Under the pieces are notes generated by a model. That model saw nothing but the letters and a program-made list of their open reading frames with translations. It was not told the origin of the DNA and ran no database searches. Positions 47,149 through 59,567 of a stretch of 64,000 nt of DNA are shown in pieces. Positions within the stretch are counted from its first letter, which is position 1; each line of letters begins with the position of its first letter. Source of the stretch: Cryptomeria japonica (lineage: Eukaryota > Streptophyta > Pinopsida > Cupressales > Cupressaceae); NCBI RefSeq assembly GCF_030272615.1, contig NC_081415.1, positions 103,470,796 through 103,534,795 on the forward strand, given 5' to 3'. A program made the translations under genes and the position numbers.

Positions 47149-48890
47149 ATGGCTCAAACAAGATCAATGAAAAATTGACAACTAGAAATTCAAGAGGAAG
47201 ATGAAAACATCAATGATTTTCATGAGGCCTTTGGAGGAGGAACTAATGATGAAGAACCCAACACTCCAACCCCAGAAGATATAGAAAGAGCACAACATAA
47301 TCCAAAATTCAACAAACTCTTTGATGAAATTATTAGAAACAATGTCAATGCTCTTTCTTAAAACTCACTCAAGAGGGTGCCAAACTTCCCTCCAACTTTG
47401 ATACAACACAATTATGACAAAAATTCAAGCAAAATAGCCATCATGATGGTGGAGGAGGTAGAGACTACTTCCGCTATGACCATAATCATCAAGGGAATCC
47501 TCCACCTCCTCCTCCCCCTTTAGAAATGGAGATGTTGAGGCAACAAGTAGAAAATCTCGCCCAACAACTGATCAATGCTGTGAAAACAAATCGATTCTCA
47601 CTTAACGACATTTGCCCATATCCATTTGACAGGAACATGCTTATGCCACCTTTCCCATGAGGGTTCGAAACATCCAAATTTGAAAAATATAGAGGCAAAG
47701 GAGATCCTAGGGACCATGTATGAGAATTTCACTCTGCTTGCTTAAAGGTGGCCTATGAGGACACATATCTGATGTGCCTGTTTCATCAAAGTTTGGGGGG
47801 CACAACCACACAATGGTTTTCATGACTGCCAGGTGGTATTAGAACATTTGAAGAACTGGTCAAAAAATTTATTGCTCATTATGCACACAACATAGAACAT
47901 TATGTCACCATGGCAGATTTGTGCAACACAAAACAAAAACCAGGGGAGTTATTCTCAACTTTCCTACAACGGTGGAGAGAACTGTCTAGCAGACGCTCCC
48001 TTCATCTACATGAGCAAGAATTAGTGGAAATTTTCATTTCCAACTTAAATGATGAAATGGAATTTCATTTGGACATGAAGGACACATAATCATTTGAAGA
48101 CATGACAACTCAAGGGCTCAAATGTGAAAGAGTCCTCATCAAAAACGGACTTATCAAAATTTATAATGAACACAAAGATGGTCCTCGTCCACACTATAAT
48201 AGCGACAAACCAAAATTTTGGAACAAAAACAAGAATGTTGTCAATCACGGGATAGTTGATGCAAGAACAGTGAAGATTGCACAACCTGTGGTTAGGTTTG
48301 CAGGACAAAATCCCTTTCCTAACAAAAACAACAACAATAATTTGCAAAATCAAGGTCACAATACACAACAAGAGGAACCAAAACAAAAACATCAAAACTA
48401 CAAACCAAAATGCACATATACGCCCTTAGGGGACCCTATCGAAACAATCTTATGCCAATTAATATCCTCCAATCTTGTGACCTTACCAAAAGCATCCAAT
48501 TATGATCCTCAAGTCAAGCCTCCATGGTGGCGAGATCATGAATATTGTGAATTTCACCAAGGAAGAGGGCATACAACAAGCAATTGCCATCGGCTAAAAG
48601 ATCTTGTTCAGGATCTTATTGATAAAGGAGAAATCAAAATTGAGGGACATGACCCAAAAACATCCAATGATGATCACTTAATGTTCAAGAATCCACTTCC
48701 ATCACATGATCAAAGGGGTCCTTCCACCTCAAGGAGAAACACAAATACCACAACCAATTACACACAAGTTGCATATAATTATACTATGAATCACCTTTAT
48801 GATGTAGATGAACAAGTTGCAACTCTTACCATAAGAGATCAAAATCCTACATGCAATGTTGTTACACGTCATATCAAGATTCCTATTTGA
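47149..48890 (+). pseudogene. gypsy element A gag
   Basis: An ATG at 47149 starts MAQTRSMKN then a stop. A retrotransposon gag domain follows (FEKYRGKGDPRDHV, LMCLFHQSLGGTTTQWF, FEELVKKFIAHYAHN, FLQRWREL). The open piece 48102-48890 holds WWRDHEYCEFHQGRGHTTSN with a C/H/H/C pattern and DLVQDLIDKGEI, typical of Tat/Ogre gag. At least six stops and a frameshift near 47420 break it. Confidence 0.87.
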
Positions 48891-49194
48891 ATGGCACCAC
48901 AAGGAATGACACCCCTCCCCAAACAATATAATCTTGTAGAGAAATTGGATAAGACATCGGTCCTCATCTCCATATTAGAGCTTTTACGCTTATCCCCCTC
49001 ACATAAAACAATCTTGGACCAAGCTCTCCAAGAAGCGTCTGTCCTCGCCAACCTCAACACAGATCACTTTCAAGCCATGGTTGGTAGTCTAAAATCATCA
49101 CCATGTCTCACTTTTACCAAAAGTGACAACATATCCTTCCAACAACCCCATAATGTCTCCCTTCATATTGAAGGGTTTGTAAACCAACATAGAA

Positions 49195-50020
49195 TCAAGT
49201 GATTCTTGATTGACAATGGAGCTAGCTTAAACATATGTACCTTGCAGTTAGTCACAACATTGGGTTATGCAGCAAAATCAGTGGATGTCAGCAAAAAGAT
49301 AACCATCAAAGCATATGATGATGCATAATGTTCTTCTAGAGGAGCTATTATATTACCCATCAGGGTTAGGCCAGTTGCGAAGCATATAGTTTTCCAAGTT
49401 CTAGACCTTCCTTTTCCATACAATCTCATGTTAGGGAGACCTTGGATACATGCCATGAAAGCCATCCCATCCACATATCATGAATGTATCAAGTTTCCAC
49501 ATAATGGGGTAGAAATTACAATCCTCAGTTATGCTAATCCATTTGCATATTGTAATAATATTCATCATCAGCCATACATCACCATACCAAACAACAGGGA
49601 AGCTATTGCTTCCTCATCATATGTTAATCCAACCTCTCTTTCCATCTTCACAACCCCTTAAAAAAACAAGAGAAATAAAAAATGAAGATGGCTGAGGAAG
49701 GTCCCGATGAATATAATCTTAGCTAGCTCTTTTGTGTTGGGCAGTTACTCACATTCCCTAAGACTCATGGCAAACCCAAAGGTTTACTTCAAACACCACT
49801 AGCCAAAAGAACTTGCACTTTGGCACAATTCACCCATGGTAAAAGTCAAGAGGAGGAAACCATGGATGAATACTTGGCAGAATGGATCTACATAGACTCT
49901 CTCAACAAAGAAAGCCCAAAGACTAAGCTCCCCACTGAAAAATATGGCAAAGGCTTCACTATCATGCAAAGAATGGGCTATGATGGCCATAGTGCTTTAG
50001 GACCTTGTAAGAAAGGATGA
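49195..50020 (+). pseudogene. gypsy element A protease and G-patch-like segment
   Basis: The protease active site reads LIDNGASLNIC (about 49208), with Asp-Asn-Gly for the usual Asp-Gly-Gly/Ser-Gly. It is followed by LDLPFPYNLMLGRPWIHAMK. A frameshifted and stop-interrupted stretch leads to the G-patch-like YGKGFTIMQRMGYDGHSALG at about 49937-50017, a module found after protease in Tat/Ogre elements. Confidence 0.8.
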
Positions 50021-50989
50021 CAAGAGCCCTTACAACCTGAGTTAAAACCAAGAGATAAAACTGGACCTAGGTTTTCAAAGAGAATCTATTCCTAAGCTTC
50101 GATTCAAAGGAAAACCCAACAAATCTTTGTATTAACCAAATACCCCAAAGATGCAATCCTTGACTATATCTATAGCACCAACAACACCAACAATACCAGC
50201 AACACTAGCAACCCCACCTCTAATAGTACATAAGTGATTCACTAAGGCACTATTTAATTCAAACGACATCCCAGTTTGGTACAGTAATCTGATGCTAGAG
50301 AGTGATTCTGAGATAGACTCGCATGAGTGGGAATGGGATTCAGTCATTTAAATACTTCAGATGAGGAAGAAACATCACCTCCACCCCCTCATAAGGACAT
50401 ACCATTTTATGGAGAAGCATGGATTAAATTTTTTTGGGTTCCTAAGCTAGAAGAAACTTCCACAGGCCCTACATCAAATCCTATGCCCGAATCTGACAAG
50501 GAGACTACCATCGATGAACTTCGGGCCTCCATATTAAACCTCACTGATACCTCCTAAGAACTCAACTTAATTGATGAAGCAATGCCTATCATTCATCCCG
50601 AGCTCATTGAATGAAACCAGCCAAATCCCCCATGCCTTGACCATTTCCAAAATGATGAGGCACTCATAGACTCTAGAATTACGGGATAACATACCAAGTG
50701 GAGATCATAAAGCTGGGTTTTCCATTGAACTTAACAATGCAACATACTTTGGGGTAGATGCCAAACCTTTTAGATGAAAAAATATTACAATAAAGCATGG
50801 ATCTTCTAGTGAAAACCACACGGTGGCACTTTTTGATCCCAAAAGAGTAAAAACAAAGAGTGTATCCAAAGGTGAAAACCTCTCTGAGGCGCTTGAGGAT
50901 GAAAGGTTTGACATCCTTCGCTTTAGTACGAATTAGGAGAGATCAACCATCCTAATAGAAGAAACAAAAGAATTCAATGTGGGGAATCC
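50021..50989 (+). pseudogene. gypsy element A linker between protease and RT
   Basis: Broken low-similarity coding sequence: short open pieces such as 50327-50557 (rich in Glu, Ser and Pro) with no domain I can name. It fills the acidic spacer between protease and RT in this kind of element. Confidence 0.45.
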
Positions 50990-52470
50990 TGAGACTCCTC
51001 AACACATTACATTTGGCATCTCTATTAACTCCTGCAAAAGAGCCAAAATTTGTGGAATTCTTCTAGAAGTGCCAAATCAACTTTGCATGGTCTTATGAAA
51101 ACATGCCCGACTTAGGTCTAGATTTGGTCATGCATCACCTAACGATAGCAGAAGGAGCTACACCTATCAAACAAAAGCTTAGAAAGATGCACCCATAGAT
51201 TGTCGTTCTTGTCAAGGCTGAACTTAAAAATCTCTTAGATGCTGGTTTCATCGGACCAATTGATTATGCAGAATGGATCTCCAATATTTTACCTGTTGGT
51301 AAACCTAATGGGGGCATCTGTATCTGTGTGAATTTTAGAGATTTAAGCAAAACATGTCCTAAAGATGACTTTACCTTACCAAACATCGACATGATTGTCG
51401 ATCTAACAACAGGTCATGTGATGCTTTCTCTTATGGATGGATTTTTCAGGATACAACCAAATTAAAATTTCTCTAGAGGATCAACACAAAACTACTTTCA
51501 CATGTCCATGGGGAACATATTGTTGGAATGTAATGTCTTTTGGTCTAAAAAAATGCAAGGGAAACATATCAAAGAGTCATTACTACCATCTTCCACGACA
51601 TGATGCACACAATAATGGAAGATTATGTGGATGATTTACTAGCTAAATCATTAACAAGAGAGGGTCATCTTGCAGTAGTGGATAAAATCTTCAATAGATT
51701 GGAACAATACCACTTCCGTCTCAATCCAAAGAAGTGTGTCTTTGGAGTAACTTCTGGGAATCTCTTAGGATACATTGTCTCAAGTAAAGGCATTGAGTTA
51801 GATCCTGCAAAAGTCAAGGCAATCATGGACATGCCACCTCCAAAGAATATTAGTTAGTTGAGGACATTACAAGGGTGGCTACAATCCATTCGGTGGTTCA
51901 TTGCACAATTGGCTGATAAATGTCATCCCTTCACCCATCTATTACACAAAAATATCCACTTTGAATGGGATGCAAAATGTCAGCAAGAATTCCAAATGCT
52001 TAAAGACTACCTAATGAATACACCATTATTGATTCCACCAAATCCAAGCAGACCTCTATTATTATACATTCAACTACAACCACGACATTAGGAGTATTGC
52101 TTGCAAAACATAATGCGGAAGAAAAAGAATGTGTTATCTAATACATCTCTCAAACACTAGTAGGTTATGAGCTCAATTACACACCTATTGAGCAAGCTTG
52201 CCTAGCAGTTATCTTGGAAGCCACCAAATTAAGGCACTACATGTTAATGCATAAAGTACAACTTATTGCCAAGATAGATCCACTCAAGTACCTACTCAAC
52301 AAGGCAACATTGATAGGCCACTTGGCCAAATGGTTTAAGATCATGAGTAAATTTGATATTGAGTATGTGGACCGTAAAGCTATCAAGGGACAGGTTATTG
52401 CAGATCAGTTGGCTGATGCACCACTCAAAGGAGACCATCCTCTTATTTCCAATTTTTTGGATGAGGAAAT
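50990..52470 (+). pseudogene. gypsy element A reverse transcriptase and RNase H
   Basis: RT fragments read LKNLLDAGFIGPIDYAEWIS, NILPVGKPNGGI, CVNFRDLSKTCPKDDF and, in another frame, FTCPWGTYCWNVMSFGLK. The active site YVDDLL is at about 51624-51641. The thumb region LNPKKCVFGV..LLGYIVS follows. RNase H-type pieces are FEWDAKCQQEFQMLKDYL and the tail KFDIEYVDRKAIKGQVIADQ. Stops and frameshifts are frequent. The frame breaks after FLDEEI, where the LTR of element B begins. Confidence 0.88.
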
Positions 52471-53907
52471 TGTATGCGGGAAAAGCGGGTCGATAGAACT
52501 CAAAATGCGAAAAACGGAGCTCTATGGAGCCTTGCTCACACACTCACAGGACTTCTTGGTACAAGCTATGGAGTAATGAAGTATCACTCAGCTTCCCAAG
52601 GTGGGTCCCATGGTTCTCTATCTTACACGGTCCCTCAAACCAATGTTTTTGCTCTCAGATCACTAAGCAAAATGGTTTAGGGATGGCAAATGCAAGAACG
52701 AGGGATGCTTTTGTTGGTTTTAATATGAGATGCATCCTAAGTTATGCATGATTCTAGAAATGCAATAAACTAACTATAAGATGACAAGGTTAGTAAACAA
52801 ATTGTCCTAGCATACTATATTAGTTAATGATTTAAGCTAATGATAAAGAAAGTACTCTAAACATGCATATTTAGATTAATTTCTATTTTAAAGAGAGGGT
52901 AAATGATGAGCATAAAATGAGATATGGAAGCTTGAATGTATTTGAGCATAAGTATAATACTACAAACTTGGATATATGAAAATGGAGGAATGAGAGCTCT
53001 ATTTATAGCAAAAATAGGGCAATGGATGGCCAGGATTGAATGGTTTAATCGAGGGTCAAGTTTGAAAGTTGGGAATCCATGTTTGCAAATTGCACCAATG
53101 AAATGATGACAATTGTCAACATAGGGTTGAGTTGAGAGAAGGGGTTGGAGGCATTAAATGCCCGAGAAGACCTTATGGTTATCTAGAGGGTAAGGGTTAA
53201 GCTTAAGTTAGGCTTACCCATTGGATTAAGAGTTAATCCAAGGATAAACTCTTGTGCAAATGATTAAGAAATAATCATGGTCAAAGCATTAAAGACTTGA
53301 TGAGACCCTTGGGTTGGATGAAGGTTAAGTTAGGCAAAAAGTCTCTAACCATGTAAGAGGGTTGAATTAACCATTAATGGTTTGGGAGACTTTGGAAAAT
53401 TAAGTGGTTGAAGACTTGAAGCCTTTAATGGTTATCAAAGACTTTAAGGGTTTGAGAAGTGACTTCGCCTTGTTTAGGGATGTGACAAAGTTTAAAAGAT
53501 GGGTTAGGCTAATTAGAAGCGATTAGAAGAGTCTAGAAGAAATTAGGAAGGAGTTTAGGAAGGCAAGTGGGAGATGTAAGATTTTGCAAGTGGATGGAGG
53601 GATAATAGGATTTTATTGAAATAAAGTTAATTTAATTCAATTTGGTTGTTATTTGGGGAAATTAAATAAATTAGATTTATTTCATTTAGGATAACTATTT
53701 AATTAAATTCAAATTTAATTAAAAGTGGATAGGGGGGATTTAATTGAATAAAATGATTTATTCATTAAATGGGTATAGTGAATTTAATTGAGTAATTTAC
53801 TTAATTAAATAAAGGAATACGGTTAATTTAATTAAATTGAATTTAATCAAATAGAGAAATGAACATAAAATATCATTTAGGAATATGGTCATTTTTATAC
53901 GTCTACA
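52471..53907 (-). repeat. 3' LTR of gypsy element B
   Basis: On the minus strand it starts TGTAGACGTATAAAAATGACC and ends CCCGCATACA (TG..CA). It is 1437 bp. It is homologous to the LTR at 42585-44458 in the opposite direction. The left border TGTATGCGGGAAAAG resembles those of the LTRs at 38974 and 60146. Confidence 0.82.
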
Positions 53908-53925
53908 TTTTGCCCCTTTTTGAAG
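53908..53925 (-). other. Polypurine tract of gypsy element B
   Basis: The minus strand reads CTTCAAAAAGGGGCAAAA directly before the LTR TG. The same tract occurs at 60930 for element C. Confidence 0.85.
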
Positions 53926-54054
53926 TGACGTGTGTGCACATGTTATTTCAAAGAAAATGATGCGTTATCGTGATTTATGATCAAATGAAATTTTTGTGTT
54001 GCTCTTATGATTTGCAAGTCGCGCCCCAGATTTGATTTGATGCTTGATGCCCCC

Positions 54055-54160
54055 TCGGGAGATGAATCAATATTTTAAATTTTTTGATTGGATTTGATGA
54101 TTTGTGTGTGGTATGTATGATTTTGTCTATGTGAAATGTTGAAATTGATTCATCTCCCGA
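54055..54160. repeat. 17-bp perfect inverted repeat upstream of PMD copy 1
   Basis: TCGGGAGATGAATCAAT (54055-54071) is the exact reverse complement of 54144-54160. A counterpart lies at the same relative place in element C (61029-61077). Confidence 0.92.
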
Positions 54161-54238
54161 TAATGTACATTGCGTAGGGTATAAGGGAGACCGTGACCAC
54201 ATTACATGTCCAGTTTGCCAACCCTAATTTCATTTTCC

Positions 54239-54251
54239 TCCTATAAAAGAG
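54239..54251 (+). promoter_or_regulatory. TATA-like box of PMD copy 1
   Basis: CCTATAAAAGAGG lies about 80 bp upstream of the proposed start codon at 54324, on the same strand, a fitting distance for a TATA box plus a short 5' UTR. Copy 2 has CTATAAGATAG about 100 bp before its ATG. Confidence 0.6.
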
Positions 54252-54323
54252 GAAAAGTGTTTTAATTTGATTCATTTGTGCATTGTTGACTTTGGAGAAA
54301 GAGAATTTGGAGAGAAGAAAAAA

Positions 54324-57259
54324 ATGCCTATTCCGTATTCCAGGCATCATTTTGAGCGCGTTCGGAGGTACCGGAGACCTACCGCATATAGACCACCAGT
54401 AAGTCAAAACTTTTGACCCCTTTTTGATTTTTGATTTTGTTGTTTTTGGTCATTTTTTGATTTTTGAAATTCGGTTTTAGCGTTTTAGCACATCAAAGTC
54501 GTAAATTAGCACATACGAAAATTTAGGTAGCGCATGAAGCTGAATTTTAGGGCTGCGTTTGAAATAAAATAGCGTAGTGCATAGAAATTCTAGGTTAGTG
54601 CAGGGAGTGAAAATAGCACATGCCGAACGTAGGGTAGCGCGTCAGGTCAACAGGGTAGCGCGTAGGGTACACCTAGCGCATAGGGGTCACAGGGGTTTGC
54701 ATGGGTAAGGGGTTTTAGCACGTAGGGTAGACCTAGTGCATAGGGTCAAATAGGTAGCGCCAGTGAGGTATAGGTTAGCACATGGATAGGTTTAAGCACA
54801 TCGAGAATCTGTTTTAGCGCATCCGAAAAAATTTTGCGAGATGAGTTGATTTGTGAAATTGTTGTGTCGTGTTGTCATGATTTTTATGGATTTGTCCAAT
54901 ATGAGTGTCGATATAACTTGTTTTGATTTGCGATATGTCAAGTTATGCATAGATATCAATGTGTTGTGTTGATCAAAATATGATTTGTTTTTGCACTCTG
55001 TTTCAAGTTCAATGTGTGAAGCCTGATTTGTGTTACAAGCTGATATGGGTTGGAAACTTGAGTTGTTTTAGAAGCTGATATGGGTGGGAAACTTGAGTTG
55101 TTTTACAAGTTTATGTGATTTGGAGACTTCAGTTGTGTTACAAGTTTTGATATGGTTTTTGATAACTTGAGTTGTGTTACAAGTTGATATGAAATGATAG
55201 GATGTTGAACTTGATGTAGATGAGCAAATTGTTTCATGTTGTTGATGTGAGTTTGATTTTGATATCTTTATTTTGATGTGGAAACTGATATTGGATTTGT
55301 TTTGCTGGTTGATAGGAGCGATTGGGCGTGGTGCAATCGTGTGAGCGATTTCCTAGGCCTTGGACTCTGATACCTCGGTTGACACAGGCCGACCTGGATA
55401 TCATTGAGAGATGCGGGTTGACGTCCTTGTTGGCTATGCCTCAGTTCACTGTGAACCGGGGGCTACTTACAACACTCGCAGAGAGGTGGCACAACGACAC
55501 GAACACCTTTCACTTTGCGATGGGTGAGATGACAGTCACACCAGAGGACTATTATAGGATTCTGCGCATACCAGTAGTAGGTGCACTACTACCATATGAG
55601 TAGTCAGAGGAGGGTGGCACAGAGGCACTTCGCCGCATTTTTCACGATGAGACAGTCTGAGGATATGAGATCCCATGGCAGGAGTTCTTAGACCTGGATT
55701 ATGCATCGCTTCCATCAGTACTAGCAGGGTTTATCGGTGGATTCCTTTGTCCTGATCGCAGGTCAAAGGGATTCTCTGTGGGATGGGGGCTGGTATTAGA
55801 GGAGATGGTTACCCAGGGTCACAGGTTCGCGTGGAGATCGGCTATGCTAGCCCATCTATACAGGGATTTGCACGAGGTGGTATACCTAGGCTATGGTAGC
55901 TTGTCATCTGGCGTGATGCTCTTACAGGTATGGTGCTGGGAGCACATTCTGACCGCGAGGCCATTAGCAGATAGAGATAAGCCCATTGGACGTGCCTATG
56001 CTTATGGATACAGGGGTCTAGTTGTCCAGTGAAAGCTAGGCAAACTAGAGCATTGGAGGAGAGTGCTGGATGACATTGATACGGTCACATGGCGACCGTA
56101 CACAGGGTGTGAGGTGTGGGCGAAGGACAGGCTAGAGATGCCCTATGTGTTTATGACGAGATACCTGATTGGGAGGACCCCATTTGTTATTGAGAGGTTT
56201 GTGGTGACCAGAGTTTTGAGACAGTTTGGTCGACAACAGGGTATACCTCAGGGGGCTTGCTTATATGCATGGCGGAGGCAGGACGTATCAGATTGGGGTC
56301 CGACCATTGATAGTGCAGTGGTGGTGGAGGAGTTTGTCGATTTGGCGAGCCAGATATGGGATTATGCCTTGAAGATTTTGGATGCGGGCATGACTAATGA
56401 GTTCATGAGATTATTTACCGCGCGGGTAGTGGCCAGGATATCGGATCCCAAGGAGATGTGAACGACATGCGATGATGATGATGAGGAGGGAGAGGGAGAT
56501 GATGAGGATGATGGAGATGGTGGAGGAGGATGATGAGGGAGAGGAGTGAGAGGGAGGAGGGGAGATAGAGGGAGGAGAGGAGATAGAGGTGTGGAGAGAG
56601 CAGTCAGGCAGGCGGTGATAGACAGGGGGGGAGGCGGATTGGCTATTGGAGTCGGTGGAGAGGGGAGGGTGGGGGAGGTTCTAGCTACAGTGGGGGGTAC
56701 TGATGAGGCGATACGACCAGCACAGAGGAGGAGGACGAATGTGCTCCCACCTCCAGCATCAAGGACAGGAAGAGTTAGAGGGGATGTCCCTACGCAGGTA
56801 CCGCTATGGGTTCGGATCCCCACTCATGTTGAGGATGCACAGATTCGGACCTTGCAGGTGACTGTACAGTAGCTGCAGGCACAGGTTTTGACATATCAGC
56901 GACAGATTACACAGTTGACCACTGAGTGTGACACAAAGATAGAGCGAAGGGGGTGAGCGGAGGAGCTTGCAGCCAGTGTGCAGAGAGCAATGGTGAGTGG
57001 TTTGATGAGAGACACCCTGAGAGAGCTATCATTGAGAGCTCAGGAGGCAGAGTACTACCGGCGGCATTATGAGGCTGTGGTACCCAGGGATCGCCGAGTA
57101 TAGAGCTTCACACAGTCGAGATCCAGTCGATCTCGAGATACTGAGTCATGGTCCGAGAGCCGAGGTGTGACAGGGCCATCGAGACATGACCCCCCTGGAG
57201 ATCCAGGGGTGGGGACATCTGGAGCCAGACCATCTCTGTCAAGGGATAGCCATACTTGA
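54324..57259 (+). pseudogene. Plant mobile domain (PMD) gene, copy 1, antisense within gypsy element B
   Basis: Exon 1 is 54324-54398 (25 codons, MPIPYSRHHFERVRRYRRP..). The intron is 54399-55315 (CCA|GTAAGT to GATAG|GAG, phase 0). Exon 2 is 55316-57259, one frame of 647 codons to a TGA. The PMD core has LAERWHNDTNTFHFAMGEMT, EDYYRILRIPV, GFIGGFLCPDRR, LQVWCWEHI, LEHWRRVLDDIDTVTWRPY and YLIGRTPFVIER. An acidic Asp/Glu/Gly run, an Arg/Gly-rich segment, a coiled-coil-like stretch and an Arg-Ser-rich tail (57104-57180) follow. PMD proteins include Arabidopsis MAIN and MAIL1, nuclear factors in gene silencing and genome stability; others travel with transposons. Nine internal stops (TAG at 55601, 56870, 57101; TGA at 55658, 56030, 56459, 56531, 56534, 56954) make it a relic, with no visible frameshift. 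Confidence 0.88.
54480..54835 (+). repeat. TAGCGCAT minisatellite in the PMD copy 1 intron
   Basis: A 10-20 bp motif (TAGCGCATAGGGT, TAGCACATCG, TAGCGCGTAGGGTA) recurs about 15 times with variable spacing. It ends about 480 bp before the splice acceptor. Confidence 0.85.
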
Positions 57260-58653
57260 GAGACGTGGTCTCTGTTGTATTCTTGATCATTGTATTCTTT
57301 GTACTGGACATAGTGATGATAAATGTTGTACATTTTGATCATTTTTGGAGATATATACATACGACATCATTATCTTTGATCATGTGGTGTGTTTATATGG
57401 ATAGATGTGTTTATGTGTTCTTTTCGTTATGTGATGATGATGCGATGCTTGAATATATGATATAATGTATGATGCAGGATGTATGCTTTTTAATATGTTT
57501 GTGAGATGTATCTTGAAAATGAGATGTATGATTTGATATGTTATGAAATGTATCTTTGAGATGTATGATAATGATATGTAACTAAGTAAAAAAATGATAT
57601 GCAACTAATTGGAAAATGATATGCAACTATGTTAAAATGATATGCAACTAATTGTAAAATGATATGCAACTATAGAACTAATTGTAAAATGATATGCAAC
57701 TATGTTTTTGGAGCATCCTCATTCTGCATTTGTCATCCCGATACAACCATATGTTGTTTGCTGTCTTTGTAGGTATCATCATTGAGCATTGATTTGTTGA
57801 GGATATGTTGAAAATTTATACAAGCATAATGGTATAATTAAACCATGATGACCTGAGAAAAATTTACATGATGTTTAGATTTTGCAAGATAGCACAAGCG
57901 TCAAGGTATAATTGAACCAGGACGACCTGAGTGCGTATTGCGTAAACAGACAAGATTAAATCATTTGTATGCATGAAGTGGAATCATGCCTTCAGTGATA
58001 TTCAATGTATCACGTCTCGAGGCAAGTATTCACACAGTACAAGTGATCGCCTCCCAGATAGAAGACTAAGAAAATATTGGAGTTTCCCCCTGATCTCTAG
58101 CTTTGAAGCATTTTAAAAAGTTCAATAATGCAAAAATAGTTAAGATTTAATGTGATAATGCAGCATTTAGTACTTCAGAAAATCATCCATCCTTGGTATT
58201 TCTGTGAATTTTTTAATTTTTTTTTGTTTCGTTTTACGATGAAGCGTAGTTTTGGTTGTTGGATGTCATGCTTCTGAGTTTCATAAATAGTTTTGATGTC
58301 TTGAATGTTTGCAAGTTTTTGACGATTCATTGCCCCTAGCTGAGTGTGCCTCTTGATGTGAATATGTACAGTGATTTCCAAGCCATGGTGTAATGTGGTA
58401 AGAGGACATATATGGATAAACCAGGATAGTGACTATGCTAAGTATGTCCTGGATGGATATGTGCTAAGTGTCGGGCGATGGCCGATAGTGTTTTTAAGGA
58501 TATGGATAAAATGGTATGGAGATAGATAGAAGAGCCGTTCTTTCACAAGAGCGCCTGTTTACCAGGTTTTCACCATTTGTTTTTATTGTACTTTGTTTTT
58601 TTGCTTTTTTTAGATTTTTTTTTTGTTTTTGCTTTTTCCGTGCACTAGGCTAC
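57260..58653. other. Non-coding gap between PMD copy 1 and integrase, with tandem repeats
   Basis: No gene is supported. Short tandem units of about 25-30 bp with the core AAAATGATATGCAACTA occur about five times at 57570-57705. Further right the sequence contains a T-rich run (58600-58640) and no recognised family. Confidence 0.7.
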
Positions 58654-59567
58654 TTAAGTGTAGTACTTCTTCAGATGGATGCTGTTAGTTGGTTCGTCGA
58701 GCACATCTCCTTCTGAAGTTGTTAGCTGATAGGCACCTGATCCATAGACTAATATGATGACATAGGGACCCAACCAGTTAGGTTCAAATTTCCCTTTCTT
58801 TTCTCGATCTTGCTGATTTCTTAGATTTTCTTTGAGGACTAGGTCACCTACTTTGAAGTGGTGAGGGATGACCTTGTGATTGTAGTTCCTGCACATGCAT
58901 TGCTGATATGCTTTGAGATGAGCATAAGCATGTTGACATCTTTCATCTAATAGTTCAAGTTCTTGCAGTCGGTTAACTCGATACTCTTCATCTGGGATTA
59001 AACCTTTCAAAGAGACTCTCAGAGATGGGATTTCTACTTCCAGGGGTAAAATGGCTTCTGATCCATATACCAATGAGTTTGGTGTTGCTCCTGTAGGTGT
59101 GTGGATGCTGGTTCTGTATGCCCAAAGTGCTGGATTGAGTTGGACGTGCCAATCTTTGCCAGCATCATTCACTATTTTCTTTAGGATTTTCAGTATTGTC
59201 TTGTTAGATGCTTCTGCTTGACCATTTCCTTGTGGGTAGTATGGTGTAGAGAACCGATGTTGGATTTTGAATTTTTCACATAGTTCTTGTACATCTTGGT
59301 TTTTAAAAGGTCGTCCATTATCTGTGATGATTGAACTTGGAATACCATATCTGCAGATTAGATACTTGAGGATAAAAGAGGCAATTTGTTTCCCAGTCAC
59401 TGTGGTCATGGGAACTGCTTCTATCCATTTGGTAAAGTATTATGTTCCTGTTATAATAAACTTGTGTCCATTTGAAGATGAAGGATGAATTTTGCCAACT
59501 AAGTCTAGTCCCCACTGACAAAAGGGCCAAGATGTTGTAAATGGTTGCAGTTCCTGTGCTGGTGCTG
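58654..59567 (-). pseudogene. Ty3/gypsy integrase (C-terminal part of pol), element B
   Basis: On the minus strand it reads WPFCQWGLDLVGKIHPSSSN and GHKFIITGT, then a stop, YFTKWIEAV, YLICRYGIPSSIITDNGRPF (catalytic Asp), FSTPYYPQGNGQAEASNKTI (catalytic Glu) and the C-terminal FKVGDLVLKENL..GKFEPNWLGPYVI. Two of the three catalytic residues are clear; the first lies in WGLD. The main open piece is 59409-58654 (251 codons). The rest of pol is missing at about 59570, where other repeat sequence begins. Confidence 0.9.

Larger units (their letters stand above)
42585..52470 (+). mobile_element. Ty3/gypsy element A (Tat/Ogre type), plus strand, 3' part displaced
   Basis: The order is 5' LTR 42585-44458, long leader, gag, protease, G-patch-like segment, RT and RNase H, in gypsy order. 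The gag CEFHQGRGHTTSNCH motif, the protease phrase LGRPWIHAMKAIPS and the G-patch fit the Tat/Ogre lineage. It is inserted in the RNase H of copia element 2 and is itself broken at 52470 by element B in the opposite orientation. Integrase and 3' LTR are not seen. Confidence 0.88.

Noticed and set aside
56362-56823. Pro/Ser-rich minus-strand ORF opposite PMD copy 1
   Set aside because: It is the antisense of the acidic and RG-rich coding repeat; low-complexity sequence keeps it open by chance.
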